The notes beneath the pieces are model-generated. The model was not told where the DNA came from and did not search any database. It was given only the letters and a program-made list of their open reading frames with translations. Shown here piece after piece: positions 47,582-58,974 of a DNA stretch of 60,000 bases (the stretch's first letter is position 1; each line of letters starts with the position of its first letter). This DNA comes from Hydractinia symbiolongicarpus (taxonomy: Eukaryota; Cnidaria; Hydrozoa; Anthoathecata; Hydractiniidae): positions 6,078,001-6,138,000 of the forward strand of contig NC_079878.1 in NCBI RefSeq assembly GCF_029227915.1, given 5' to 3'. The translations under genes were made by a program, and so were the position numbers.

Positions 47582-50500
47582 ATGACTTCTTCCAGAACGA
47601 GGGTAAGTGTCGTTTTTGTTATTTACCGTAGATGTTCGAATAAGCAACCTTTCCCTGAAAACGAAAATTTGAAATAAGCGCCCCTACTCGAATAAGCGGC
47701 CCCGGGCGGTTATTCGAGTATGAAATTAGGAACAAAAGAGCGCGCTTATTTTAAATTTTTATTAATTTATAAAATAGAAAATAGCATTTATAAGTACACA
47801 GTTCTCTTTTTTATCTCTATTACATGGTCAAAATTCATCTCAAAATGGTTACATTTTTCCTTTTTTTTGAGTTTACTGTTTTGAATGATTTCTTTGTTTT
47901 CTGTCATAACACTGTACATGGCTGGCACAACAAGTCCAACCTCCCTATTTCTCTTTCTTTGGCCACACCAAAAAATTGGACATTCTAAATTGATAATTGG
48001 AATGTGTCCGAAAAGTCCCCCATCTTCTACTTCGGTGTGACAAATTCTGATATAGAAGAGGCTGGAAAAGAGATACTTGTTTTAGCAAAAACATTTAAAC
48101 AATAAAATTTCAACTTTTTAAATAAGCGCCCCCTTATTCCAATAACCGCTCCTTTCGAATAAGCGCCCTTAAAAACCTTAAGAATCATTTACGGTATTTT
48201 AACCTTGTGTTTTTTAAGGCAAACATTTTAATTGTTGTATATTTTTTGTTCTTAGGTGAGAAATTATGCAATTAGACCATGGAGGGATACACTGTTGTCA
48301 GACGGAAGTGGATTTGTCCATTATCAAATCGATTCTGTCATAGGTATGATTGAATAATGAAATACTTCTTAGTTAGGCCAATTGCAAATTCCCTCCACTG
48401 CGATGCGATTCATATAAAGGGTATTTTTTATATCATATGAAGTATTTATGTATTATGCTGAATAGTTCTTTTTTCTCAATCGCTAGTGTACGTTAGCCCT
48501 AATTCATTTGGATTTTTTTATCAAACTATCTCCAGAGGAAACTAATGATAGTGTAATACGAATGTGATGAAATTTAGTGAAATGATTAAAATTTATAGGA
48601 GCAACAAAATTGCGTCAAACGCTTATGTTACTTTATCTATGACGTCATCAAGATTCCGAAAAATAACGAGAATATATGTGTTCACTTAAGTACTAGAGTT
48701 CTGAATCAAAATTTCAAGTTCTAGTTAAACACTCAACTGAGACGAACAAAAGTTATACGATTTTTTATTTTACAAGAATTCCCAAAGAAGTATATCGATA
48801 GTTCTAAATAATGGCTAATAAATCAAGGGCAGGAAGGCCTGGGGACTAATGAATTCACAACATCTTGTTTAACAGGATTTTTGTAAAACTCAGGTAGCTT
48901 ACTTTATCAATCCGGGGCAGCAAGAAAGGCAACATGGGCCGGGAAATGTGCCACCTCCTTCGTTGATAAAGGATTAAGTGAATTATATAAATTATTTGCG
49001 TCATCTATTAAGTTAAATCCACGTAAAAAATTTGAAGAAACTAGAGCCTACAATGAAAATGAACCAAAATCAAATAAAAAAGTATATAGAAAAATAATAT
49101 TTCGCATATATGATCTATGAAACACGCAAATGTTTAAAAAATCCGCAGTTTTTTCATCTCCGAGGGCACGACGGATTCGCCTCTCCTGCCAGGTTATTCT
49201 TAATTACTCTTTTTTGGTAGGCTACAAGGTTATGATACCACTGAGTTGTTATATTTATCTATTTACCACCTGCATACCAAAATTTTAGGTGCCATACCTT
49301 TTAGAGCCTTAGATATTAGTCATTACTTGAACCCACCCCTTAAATTTCTATTCAATCCTTATAAACTGAAACTGGAAAGTCACAACACAATTGTATTCCA
49401 TTAAGGGGAATTATTCTTTAAAGTTTGGACACGTGATTAATCCGATTTTCCGATTATTTCAGATTTCACCTGAAAATTTTCAAAAATTGGATTAAACAAC
49501 TTTTACTTGGCTCTTAGAAATTTGAAACAGAGTATTATAATTTGTTCTAAAAGTAAAGTAATTGCATTTAAGCAGATAGTGGTATTTTGGACAAATTTCA
49601 AGCTTCTGGTGATGTCACAGAAAAAGTGCTAACATAAGCAAGAAATTATTGCTGCCATTTTGATTTTTTTATGACGTGCTATATTTGAGTGTGCCAAGTT
49701 TGATCTAATTTGGAAAATCCTATCAAAAGTTTTGCAGGGGCCCCGCCCCTCCCATATGTACGAAAAAATCCCGGAGCGAATAGGGTTAAGTAATTGTAAG
49801 TTGTAGTCACTGTTTATTGTAAGAAGTAATGCCTGTACAATAGGAGTAACAATATTATTATCATCACTTATAGGACATGGTGTATTTTCATGTCAAACGT
49901 ACAGAAAAGGAGATGCCCTCCTAACATATCGCGGTGCTTTATTAAGTGCAACTGAGGCAAATGAAAGGGCAATGGCATACGCAGACGACGTTGGCAGTTA
50001 TTTGTTTTACTTCAAGAATGGTAATAAAGAAATGTGCATAGACGCTACTGAATCGGACTGTCTTGCTAGATTTGTGAATGACTCGCCATCGCAATACGCA
50101 AATTGTAAAATGATGCTGAAATTAAGCGACAACAGACCACATCTTTGCCTAATTGCCGTTAAAGATATATCACCGAATACAGAACTGAGGTACGACTACG
50201 GTGAGCTGAAAAAGTTTCTACCATGGAGAAATAACAAAAAATATGAAAAGCCATTTAACTTAGCCATGCTAAAAATGAAAACTTCAGAAGACCCGTTTAA
50301 AGCTAAAACAACAAAAACAGTTACTGCTGAAGAAGTATTGATAGGTGTATTGAATTCAGAAGGCCCTTACAGACAAGAAGATACAATCCGATCTACGGCT
50401 GGGGAAAACATATTCAAATTAAATCCCTCTGTTTCACCTGTTGCCAAAAAAAAGCTCTTTAAGTCCATCGATAGTTCTGCTGAGATGCTTCAAGAACCGT

Positions 50501-53500
50501 ACTTGAAAATAGAAGACAAGTCCAGAGCATATCGACCGCAGGTGTATCGTAACTTTGCCATTCCAGCTTTTAACTTTAAAGATGAAAGTAAAGCGGTTCT
50601 TTTCCATGCACAAGGAGAAGAAAGAGGAATTTCAAATAAATGCTGTGACCTTGTGCCTAAGAAGTATTGTGAAATTTGCGAGCAATCTTATTCAGATCTT
50701 GAAAAACATCTACAAACTGAGAAACATGTGAGTCAAACTCAAAATCCTGAAAAGTATGCAATCTTAGATGAATTATCAAATCAAATAAATGCAGAGTCAG
50801 ATAAGAAAGATTTTGTCGATCTGAGGGTTAAAATTATTGAAGGAACATCAAAGTTTGACAGGAAATTGGTAAAAGAAATTGTGTTCAGCGCAGTAATCAA
50901 TGGATTAATGAATGGAAAGACAGAATCCAGGAGACATAAATCATACTGCAAAGGAGGGAAAGAGAGAAGATTCCTGGATGATACAGATATTGTTCAGTTC
51001 CTTGACAGCAACATCGTAGAAATCATTAACGAAGAAATAGCTTGCTCAAACATCCTTTCAAAAGCACCTTGGGATTATCGTTATAAGGTAATTCTTCCTG
51101 AATTGGTAGTCAGAATGTTTTCAAAAGCATTAAATGTCTCTAAGGACAAATCGGAATTCATATTCAAGAGGTTTTCTTCCTTACTTAGTAAAGAAGAAGA
51201 AGAAGGAGAATCAACTCTAAACGCAGTAACCTTTAAGGAAATGGTTCAAATAGGAATGTCAAACTGGCAAAAACAAATTGAAAGTATTCTGAAAGAAGTT
51301 GAGTCAATAAAGTTATGTACTAACGCCATTAAAAAAATAGAAAACAAGAACGCTCTTAACAAAGACATAGAAATTGTAGAGATGACACTAGCGGACATCG
51401 TCGATCATATTGTTGCTGAAGAGAAAGATCATCATTCTGCAGAGAGTGTGGATTTTTCGGTTATACGAAGTAATGGAGAAAAACAAGTTAAAAGTACAGT
51501 GAAGGAAATTGATTTAAAAAACTCCTTCGCACCTTCTGTGAAAATTCTTCTGACTTCAAAGAAGGAGAACAAGGACGCTCTTAGTAGCGACCTAACTATT
51601 GCAGAAAAGACGCTGACGGACATCATCGATCATATTCTTGGGGAAGAGAAAAAAATAGATGTGCCCAATGATCCGTCTATAGACAGTGTGGATGTTTCTG
51701 CTATCCGAAGTAGGCGAAAGAAATCAACAATCAAAACAAACTCAAGGAAGTCCTTGAAATGCCCAGTTTGTAACCAAGAGAGAACAAACATTTGTCGTCA
51801 TCTGAGGGAAACGCACGGCTGGTCTCGTCAAAGTGCATCAGCTGCCACTTCTCAGTTCGAGTTGAAGTTGTGTCGCAAAAAAAAAGATAACAATGGTAAA
51901 AATTATCATGTAAAAAAAATTTGCCCGATTGATAATTGTCTGCAAGTAAGAACAAATATGCCTGAGCATTTATTAACAAAACATAAAATCCCTAAAGGTC
52001 CGCTCTACTACGACTTGTTGAAGAGTGCTGTCAGGTATAACGTGGAAATAATGCCAGAAAACCTCTTGGAATCTCCACGAAAGTTAATAATGGCGCACAA
52101 AGAACAGAGCTTTGCTGTATCACACACTGTTACAACGCCATTATATAGACCTGCAAACTTGACCAATGATACTGTCGCCAAGCAAGACAACCAAAAACCG
52201 GAAATTCCGAGGAAAGATATTGAAAATCCTTCACAAAACACAACGGTAGATAAGAATTTGGAAACAACTGGATTTTCACAGCTGCGCTTACGGAACATCG
52301 TCTCATCACACACTGTTACAGCACCATTAAATAGATCTGCGAATTCAACAACTAATACTGGTAATACTGATATAGAACAAGTCGTCAAACAGCACCACCA
52401 AAAACCAGAAATCTCTAAAAAACATATAGAAAAGTCATCTGCTCAAAACATAACGATAAGTTTGAACGCAGAAACAACTGGACTTTCACATTTGCATTTA
52501 CGAAGCATGAGGATTAACTCCGCTAAAAAGGACTCCAAAAAAGAGGAAGGTATAGTTTCACAGAGTTCACCCGATAGTTATGAGAGTTCAGGTAAGGAAT
52601 GCACATCCAGCGAAAGTGAAGAAGAATACGATTGGTCGATTGACGAAACTACCGATTGGAGCCTTGCAATGAGTCTGGGACCAAATGTAAACAAATTATT
52701 AGACAGATTTTTTAACTACATGATTGGTCCTGACAGAAACCGAAAGGAGCGTTCAATATCCGTTATCGTTGGTGACGTGCGGCGAATTTTTTTTGCCGTT
52801 GGAGTGAAAGATGACTTAGATATCATTTTTAGAAATGGAGGTGTGGATTTCCGTGATCTGTATATTGTCAAACATTGCGGTGCCAAAGGAACTAAGCCCT
52901 CAAGTATCAAGAAATATCTGTACTCGCTGATAGACTTCTGCGAATTTTTACTTGCAGAGGACATAGTCATGGCGAATGTAAAGAGGAGAGACATGCACAC
53001 ATTAATTGAAAAAATTAAACAGTGGAGGAAAAATTATAAAAGGCAGGAGAAGATTTTAAAACATAAAAGGTCTGTTAATGATTTTACGATGCTTGTAGAT
53101 GATGAACAGGTAAAACGCTATAATAATAGTAAAAATGCTAAAAACTCTGTTGCGATCTTTGAAACATTATCAAAATTCCCGAACTATCAGTTGAAACAAC
53201 GGGAGTATTGCCTCATCAGGGATCACTTGTACACAAAGATCCATTTTACAAGTGCACCACGCTCAGGCGTAACGTCAAACATGACAATCGCAGAATTCAA
53301 AAGTTCAGAGTTGCAAGAAGATGGGAAATGGCTCATAGAAGTATGGGATCATAAGACAGTTGAGCACTACGGTCCGGCTAAGGTGATTTTAACGGCAGAG
53401 AACTACGAACTGTTGAAGATTTACGTCATTAGAGCAAGGCCTCAAACATCCCCAAAATTTGAGAATGTTTTTGTAACTTGGTCAGGACAGAAAATTAACT

Positions 53501-54430
53501 CTGGTGACGTAAGTAAAAGATTGCATTTAGCATGGAAGAAAGCAGGAAACTTTGTGAGCAAAGAGGCACCAAAAAATCTAACTGCGAACATCATAAGGGA
53601 ATCCACAAGCACCGGATTAAAATAAAAGCAATTTTACCGCTGAAGTTGACAACCTGATGTCGCATAGTAAGAGTACGGCGGAAGACCATTATTACATAAG
53701 AAATATGAGAAAGTCAGCCAGTGTTGGGACGAATGTGGTTACAGATCTATTCTACGGAAGTGATTACCATGACAAAAACCGACCAATAGCTACTACACCT
53801 GATAAAATAGCAACTCCGCAATCAGTATGCACCCCTACTTCGCAAAACAAACGGAAGTTATGGTCTGAAAAAGAAGTGAGTGAAATAGAAACCGCTTTTA
53901 AAAATGAGGAAACTAGTTATGGTTTTGTTAAGAAGAAATGTGAGACACTTAGTTCAATAGATGCTTCACCGAGACAAGTATATGACAAACTCAGAGTGCT
54001 GAACAAAGTGAAAAGGTCTCCGTCTCAGCGTCGTTGCTTGTTTTCAGAAAGTGACTTAGATGTGTTGGTATCTCGAGGAAAGAAGTTAATAAAGGGCGGA
54101 AAGCTTACTGAAGATAGAGTGGACGAATGTTTTGAGGGTACAGGACTTCTAGAAAAGTATTCTTTCACCCAAATCCGAACTAGATTGTCCTACGAAAAAA
54201 CAAAAAAGAATAAAAAATCTAAAAGAAAGGTAAGTTGATCGACGTTTGTGTTTTTTGTTAGTCTACAGTGTATTACAGTGGCGAATTTGATTGGATACTT
54301 CCATACCCATTGTCATGAAATTGCGATTTGTTTTGATCCTTACAACAGATTGGGGTTACCTGTCTAAGTTGTGCTCATATAAAATATACTGTTGGATCAC
54401 AATTTTTTTTTTCAGTGCCAGGAGATGTGA
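47582..54430 (+). CDS. SET domain-tyrosine recombinase fusion (Crypton-like), frame broken near the end
   Basis: Exons 47582-47602 (ATG ACT TCT..., GTAAGT donor), 48256-48343 and 49874 onward join in phase (0, then 1), giving 69 residues before the Met at 49972 and 1217 more to a TAA at 53623. Numbering from 49972: residues up to ~90, plus the upstream exons, form a KMT5A-like SET domain (GHGVF, LTYRG, RFVNDSP, ELRYDYG); the usual NHS reads NDS. Cys233/Cys236/His246/His252 fit a DBF4-type zinc finger. Two internally duplicated Ser/Asp-rich segments follow (e.g. 'LADIVDHI...SVDFSVIRS'), then C2H2 fingers at 597-615 and 651-671. From ~890 comes a recombinase core-binding region, then catalytic motifs: Arg1097 (APRSGVT), Lys1128 (DHKT) and Asn1206-x2-Arg1209, where His of HxxR is Asn. 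The remaining motif (MSHSKSTAEDHYYI, with the Tyr) is in the +1 frame from 53657. It runs into a SANT/Myb-like region (LWSEKEVSEIETAF) and a GTAAGT at 54230 that can splice to an exon at 54416 ending within five codons. A mobile or domesticated gene; activity is uncertain because of the frame break. Confidence 0.7.
47624..48196. mobile_element. 573-bp MITE in intron 1 of the SET-recombinase gene
   Basis: The ends are inverted: TACCGTAGATGTTCGAATAA at the left, and on the other strand TACCGTAAATGATTCTTAAG at the right. Inside both ends are GAATAAGCGCCCC-type blocks in opposite orientation. It starts only 21 bp after the donor of exon 1. No coding capacity. Superfamily unassigned; a clean target duplication is not seen. 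Confidence 0.7.
48894..49120 (+). pseudogene. Coding-like relic in intron 2 of the SET-recombinase gene
   Basis: The frame reads LLYQSGAARKATWAGKCATS, then FVDKGLSELYKLFASSIKLN, PRKKFEETRAYNENEPKSNK and a stop at 49118. It has the composition of a real, charged, folded protein segment of about 70 residues, with no start codon and an in-frame stop just before. No family recognised. It could be part of an unrelated transposon or virus-derived gene. Confidence 0.4.
49125..49870. other. Intron 2 remainder, no exon
   Basis: AT-rich intron sequence ending in the acceptor ATCATCACTTATAG before 49874. No repeat or coding signal is clear. Confidence 0.5.
53657..54238 (+). CDS. Recombinase C-terminal segment in the +1 frame
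   Basis: 193 codons open in the frame one base ahead of the main exon. The first residues, with His3 and Tyr12/Tyr13, are the last catalytic motif of tyrosine recombinases, so this belongs to the same protein. The Met at its start is internal to the domain and unlikely to be a real initiator. Residues ~75-115 resemble a SANT/Myb-type helix bundle. The end is strongly basic (KKNKKSKRK), possibly nuclear. Three explanations fit: a one-base insertion that inactivated the gene, a sequencing error, or recoding at AAA-TAA-A. Confidence 0.7.
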   Translation: MSHSKSTAEDHYYIRNMRKSASVGTNVVTDLFYGSDYHDKNRPIATTPDKIATPQSVCTPTSQNKRKLWSEKEVSEIETAFKNEETSYGFVKKKCETLSSIDASPRQVYDKLRVLNKVKRSPSQRRCLFSESDLDVLVSRGKKLIKGGKLTEDRVDECFEGTGLLEKYSFTQIRTRLSYEKTKKNKKSKRKVS

Positions 54431-54439
54431 CAAGCCTAC

Positions 54440-56250
54440 TACTTTGCGTTCAGCTTCATAATGGCCGACAGATGTTGTGAAAAAAGAACTGAGTTACGAA
54501 TATCTTCTTGTTATTTATTAACCATGACTTTTAAGTTAACTTTTGTTTAGAAAATACTAATGACAGTAAAGTCAAATATCGGTTACATGTAGATATTTTT
54601 TATTGATTTAAATTATCTTTTCATGTCTATATTGTACTTTGAAAAACACTTTCTTGCAAAATCATTTCATAACTCAACTTCCGAAACCTGGAAAATGTTT
54701 CTTGCCAGAAATGTCCTTAAGGAACTTTCGACTATTATTATCCAACGCTTAAATTTTTTTTTAAAATATCGTCAAAGTTTGATTGTGACTTCTTTAATGC
54801 TACGGTACTAATTCCATTGAGGTATCATCGAAAAAAAGTTACCGGGCGTCTCTATTTTATCATATTATTAACGAAAAGCTAAATTTTGTTGTTGTAGCGG
54901 ATCATAATTTAAAGACGTCATACAATCCCCAGCAGTAAAAAGATCTCTTGTATTTCGGGAAAGAATACGCGTAGGCTGTATGGGGGTAAATATCAATTGT
55001 GGCGTCACTGTTTTCTAGCACTGGTTCACAGTTTGCAGACTTCGGATGGCGTCATTAAATCTTGATCCATAAGTTTGTTCACATATCGGCATTTGTGTTA
55101 TTTAATTTTGTTTTTTAATGTTTTTCTCATTTTTCTATTTTGAGATGAGACTGTATGAGATTTGTACGATTACCTGTTCACTACACCTGTACTTTTGACA
55201 ATTTTCTTATTTAGTTTTTATTAAGTTCTGGAAGATAAAAAAAAGCGAATTTTTTTGACTCTCTGCGACCATTACTCTAAGCAGGCAAGCAATAACTTTA
55301 AAGTCGGGAGGCTGCAGAATTAGATTTCTCTCACGAGCAAGGTCATGTTAAGAGCGTTGCATTCACCACTTTCGCTTTTTGCGATGCTTGCATTACCGAA
55401 CAATCTTTAACATGACCCGCGAAGGTATAAAATTAGAAGAAAAATGGCTGTGCTAATTTCATCCGAATTTCTCAACCTTTTGAGTTTTTCTTGTAAAGAT
55501 ATAATCGCAGATCCTAATGCCCGTGTGGACCGTAACTCTTCGAATTAACACCTGGGGTTTTTAATAAATTTTCGATTTATATAGGGGTCTTATTAGAAGG
55601 GGCGTATATTAGAGAAGGCGTTCAATAAATGTTTGTATTTTTTTCTTTTCTTTTGCCGATGGAATACATATATTTTCACATAATATCTGCATCATTATCA
55701 ATATCGTCTTCGCCAATTAAATTGAGAGCGTTCAACGTCGGCATATCTTCTTTCCATACTTCATATAGTATAGGTATTTATCTTATCAGTGAAACTTCCG
55801 TTTCGAAAAAAGGCCCTCTGAAGGGGGGAGTTTATTAGAAGATCATTGAAAGAGGAGGTGTTTAATCAAGTGTGGGGCGCCTAAAAGAAGAAAGCGATTA
55901 ACCAAAGCATAACTAATTCTCTTTGAAAGTAATACCCTGTCGCCGGCAGGTTTCTTAGGAATAAAACGAATATTGCCGGGTGTCTGTAAAAGCCGCCGGC
56001 ATCTTCTTTTTAACTAATGCTTTACAAAATATACCGCCTGAACTCCGGAGTAAATCATGGGTAATAATTAAAAATCAGTTTTCATATGGTAAATCTGATT
56101 ACACGGTAGTAACTTTAAAAGTTGCTCAACCTCATCCCCAAAGCATCTTGTATATTTTCTGACATCGGGACGACGGTACAAACTTTTTCCCATCCTGATA
56201 TAAATAAAGAAAAAATGTTTGAAATGTGATTGGAAGGGGCTAACTTTGGT
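54440..56250. other. No gene seen; decayed repeat at 55.55-55.9 kb
   Basis: Around 55560-55880 the words TTATTAGAAGGGGCGTATAT and TTTATTAGAAGATCATTGAA recur in MITE-like fashion, reminiscent of the GCGCCC repeat at 47.6 kb. The rest has only short frames. Confidence 0.35.
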
Positions 56251-56262
56251 ACCATCAACCTC

Positions 56263-56311
56263 GTCCCCAGGGCTCTTTTTCAATTACTAGTATTAGGATG
56301 TCCCTGGGGAC
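56263..56311. repeat. Inverted motif related to the 9.8-kb snap-back element
   Basis: CTCGTCCCCAGGG and CCCTGGGGAC face each other across about 29 bp. The CTCGTCCCCAG end is shared with the 9806-9884 element, whose next bases differ. Possibly a relative of the same family. Confidence 0.5.
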
Positions 56312-56793
56312 ATGGCTGTGGTGCCACATTAGTATACCAATAATAAAGTGGCAATAATTTCACATGTACGCCTGCAATTTTTAACCTTAACTACTCGCTA
56401 TATTTGAATTGGTTGGCACCAATACCTTTTATTTGATATGGTATAAATGCAAATCCGTGGTCGAGTCAACAGTTGTTGCGAAATTGTCAATTATTATGAA
56501 GTTGTCAAACATTATGAGGCCGGTTGCCGTTGGGCGAGTCGCTCATAAGTATACAAATAATTGATAACAATTTGGAAAATTATTATCAATTATTATCAAT
56601 TATTATCAATTATTACCAAAAAGGAAAAAACACCAAAATTCAAGTAACACAGCTCCAAATAAAACAGATTTTTATTCGAATAATCAGTATTTATCCTAAT
56701 CTTGTCCAAATAATGACAAAAAAACATTTCTTATAAGTATATGAAATCCTACGGTAGCAAAGAAAAATGATGCAAATCTATCCGAATATTCAT

Positions 56794-56923
<130 letters not shown>

Positions 56924-56929
56924 TACAAG

Positions 56930-58200
56930 TATACAGAATCTGAAATTTCAGCAAATATTGAACCATTTCAGCAAATTTGATGACGTCGTTACTAAAATGC
57001 TGACATCAGCAATTTTTGTTCAAGTTATTTGGGTAATATTTGTGGCAAACTCCATGCCCATAGTCCAACAACTTCTAAAATTGCCCCCTCCTCCCTTCCA
57101 GCACTGGGAAACACCCACATAACCTAGCAGGAATAGGGTTAAGGCCAGTGTGTTACAGCATTTCACTGATAAACACATGCTAGAGTTCTTCTCATATTAT
57201 GAACGCGTTTGTGACTTTTGTATCAACACAAAATCGTATATCACTTTTTTGGACCACCTGCAAAGGGATTTAGCCACGTGTGTGGTTTAATAGCTTTTCC
57301 TTAAATCTTCAGGTTCAAAGGATTTGTCCATTTTATTATGAACCAAAACGGGCAAACGTTTCGGTGGTCGAGCAACTCAAGTAATTTACCTGTACCTAAA
57401 ACTTAACTTCAACATTTTTAAGTTAAAATCATTTTACGAAAAAGTCTTCATAACTTTTGAAAAGAGCATTAAGTTCGTCGTGTGATTCCAAAACAATATT
57501 GAGAATTCAGGTGGCGGATCTACCCGTTTCTTAAAGGTGTAGTGCAGCTACTGTTTTGGAATCAATATCGATGCATCAATATCTTCCATAACTAGGGCCT
57601 TACCCGGCGTACAAGTTTCAATATCGCTGGTTGTGTTTATCCTTCCCTTTATAGTTACTGGCTGTTGAATTAAATCGATAGATAGGACAACATGGGATAT
57701 CAGTGTAATTGATTGCAAAGCGTACTCACCGTCGTCGAGTAAGTGTTGCATGTGTTGCGGGTAACTTCGCATTTATTTGGTGGCACTTTCACGTCTGCAA
57801 CTTAATTACTATGTGGATTTATTAATTAAAAATATTCCTATTCCAAAATTCTAGACAATAGGTCTCGTCAATACCAATTTCCACAACATCATCTTTGTAA
57901 ACAGTCGACTTTATTAACTGCTCACAGAATATATTGCCTCTGTATGAGTAAAATGTAGGTGTATATCCTCTTCTCCTAACTTTTTTGATTAATGTTTTGC
58001 GAATTTTATTTCAGCAAATAAACTCATAACGACTTGTGGACCTATTATCGAATAAAGTGGCATTACCAGCACACCGTTTAAAATACTTTATTTGGTATTC
58101 TATAATTAAAGGTATAGGGCACAATACAATAAAAATATTCTTGTTCTGTTTGTGACATAATATTAGGAAAAAATTGAAAAATAAACAATTTTTCATACGC
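56930..58200. other. No gene seen
   Basis: Short open frames lacking motifs on both strands. Confidence 0.4.
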
Positions 58201-58269
58201 AGTAAGAGGAAAAGCCTCCTTATTATTACAAGCTCGTGAGCTTGTATTAAAACGCAAATTTGTCCTACA

Positions 58270-58345
58270 AGAATGGAAATTTTTGCCTCTCTGAGCACCG
58301 ACACGGGAGTAGTCGTGTGTTCGAATCTCATCTTGGTCACTATTT
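58270..58345 (+). repeat. Possible tRNA-derived SINE relic
   Basis: GTGTTCGAATCTCA contains a good RNA polymerase III B box (GTTCGAATC) with an adjoining paired stem (ACACGGGAGTAGTCGTGTG). A convincing A box is missing, and the cloverleaf cannot be completed, so this is not a functional tRNA. The minus-strand frame across it is therefore likely spurious. Confidence 0.3.
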
Positions 58346-58479
58346 TTACTTTTTTTTTCTTTTCACTATCTTGCCTGCGAGGGTGTGTTTCCAACTCGTA
58401 ACTAACTAACCAAATGGTCAATCGCAACGTCACAGATTTAAACTTCGTAACTAAACTCTCTAAGTACTTGGAATTCATC

Positions 58480-58970
58480 TAAATGACATTTCAGGCCAAA
58501 ATTGGTATTATTTTCGACAAAATTTGGCACAGTTAACAAAAAAATTATGATTGTGACATCATAATTTGGATTTTTTTCACCTAAATGTCATTTTAGGCCA
58601 AAATTTGTCTGAAAATTAAAACTACTTTATTTTCGACAAAGTTAAAAAAAAGTATGCCGAACATGATGGTGCCATCAAAGTTTTGCTTAATGTCATTTTA
58701 GGCCAAAGTTGGTCTAAAAATTAAAACTGCTTTATTTTCGACAAAAAATAGCACAGTTGACAAAAAAGTATGCTGAACATGATGGTGACATCAAAATTTT
58801 GATTTTTATCACCTAAATGTCATTATAGGCCAAAATTGGTCCAAAAATTAAAATTACTTTATTTTCGACAAAATTTGGCACAGTTAACAAAAAAAGTAGG
58901 CTGAACATGATAGTGACATCAAAATGTTAATTTTTTGTCAACTAAATGCCGTTTAAGACCATAAACGTTT
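58480..58970. repeat. Tandem repeat, ~103-128-bp units, four to five copies
   Basis: Units begin near 58484, 58583, 58688, 58815 and 58943. They share AATGTCATTTTAGGCCAAAA, TTTATTTTCGACAAAATTTG, GCACAGTTAACAAAAAAGTA and GAACATGATGGTGACATCAA. The last copy is partial and diverged. Confidence 0.85.
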
Positions 58971-58974
58971 CAAC

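Noticed and set aside
52008-52388. 126-codon minus frame opposite the fusion gene
   Set aside because: It is antisense to a well-supported coding exon and has no motif.
58270-58345. tRNA gene
   Set aside because: A B box and one stem are present, but no A box or complete cloverleaf.
58011-58478. 155-codon minus-strand frame
   Set aside because: The part reading MRFEHTTTPVSVL is what the complement of a tRNA-like B-box region encodes, and the rest is low-complexity.
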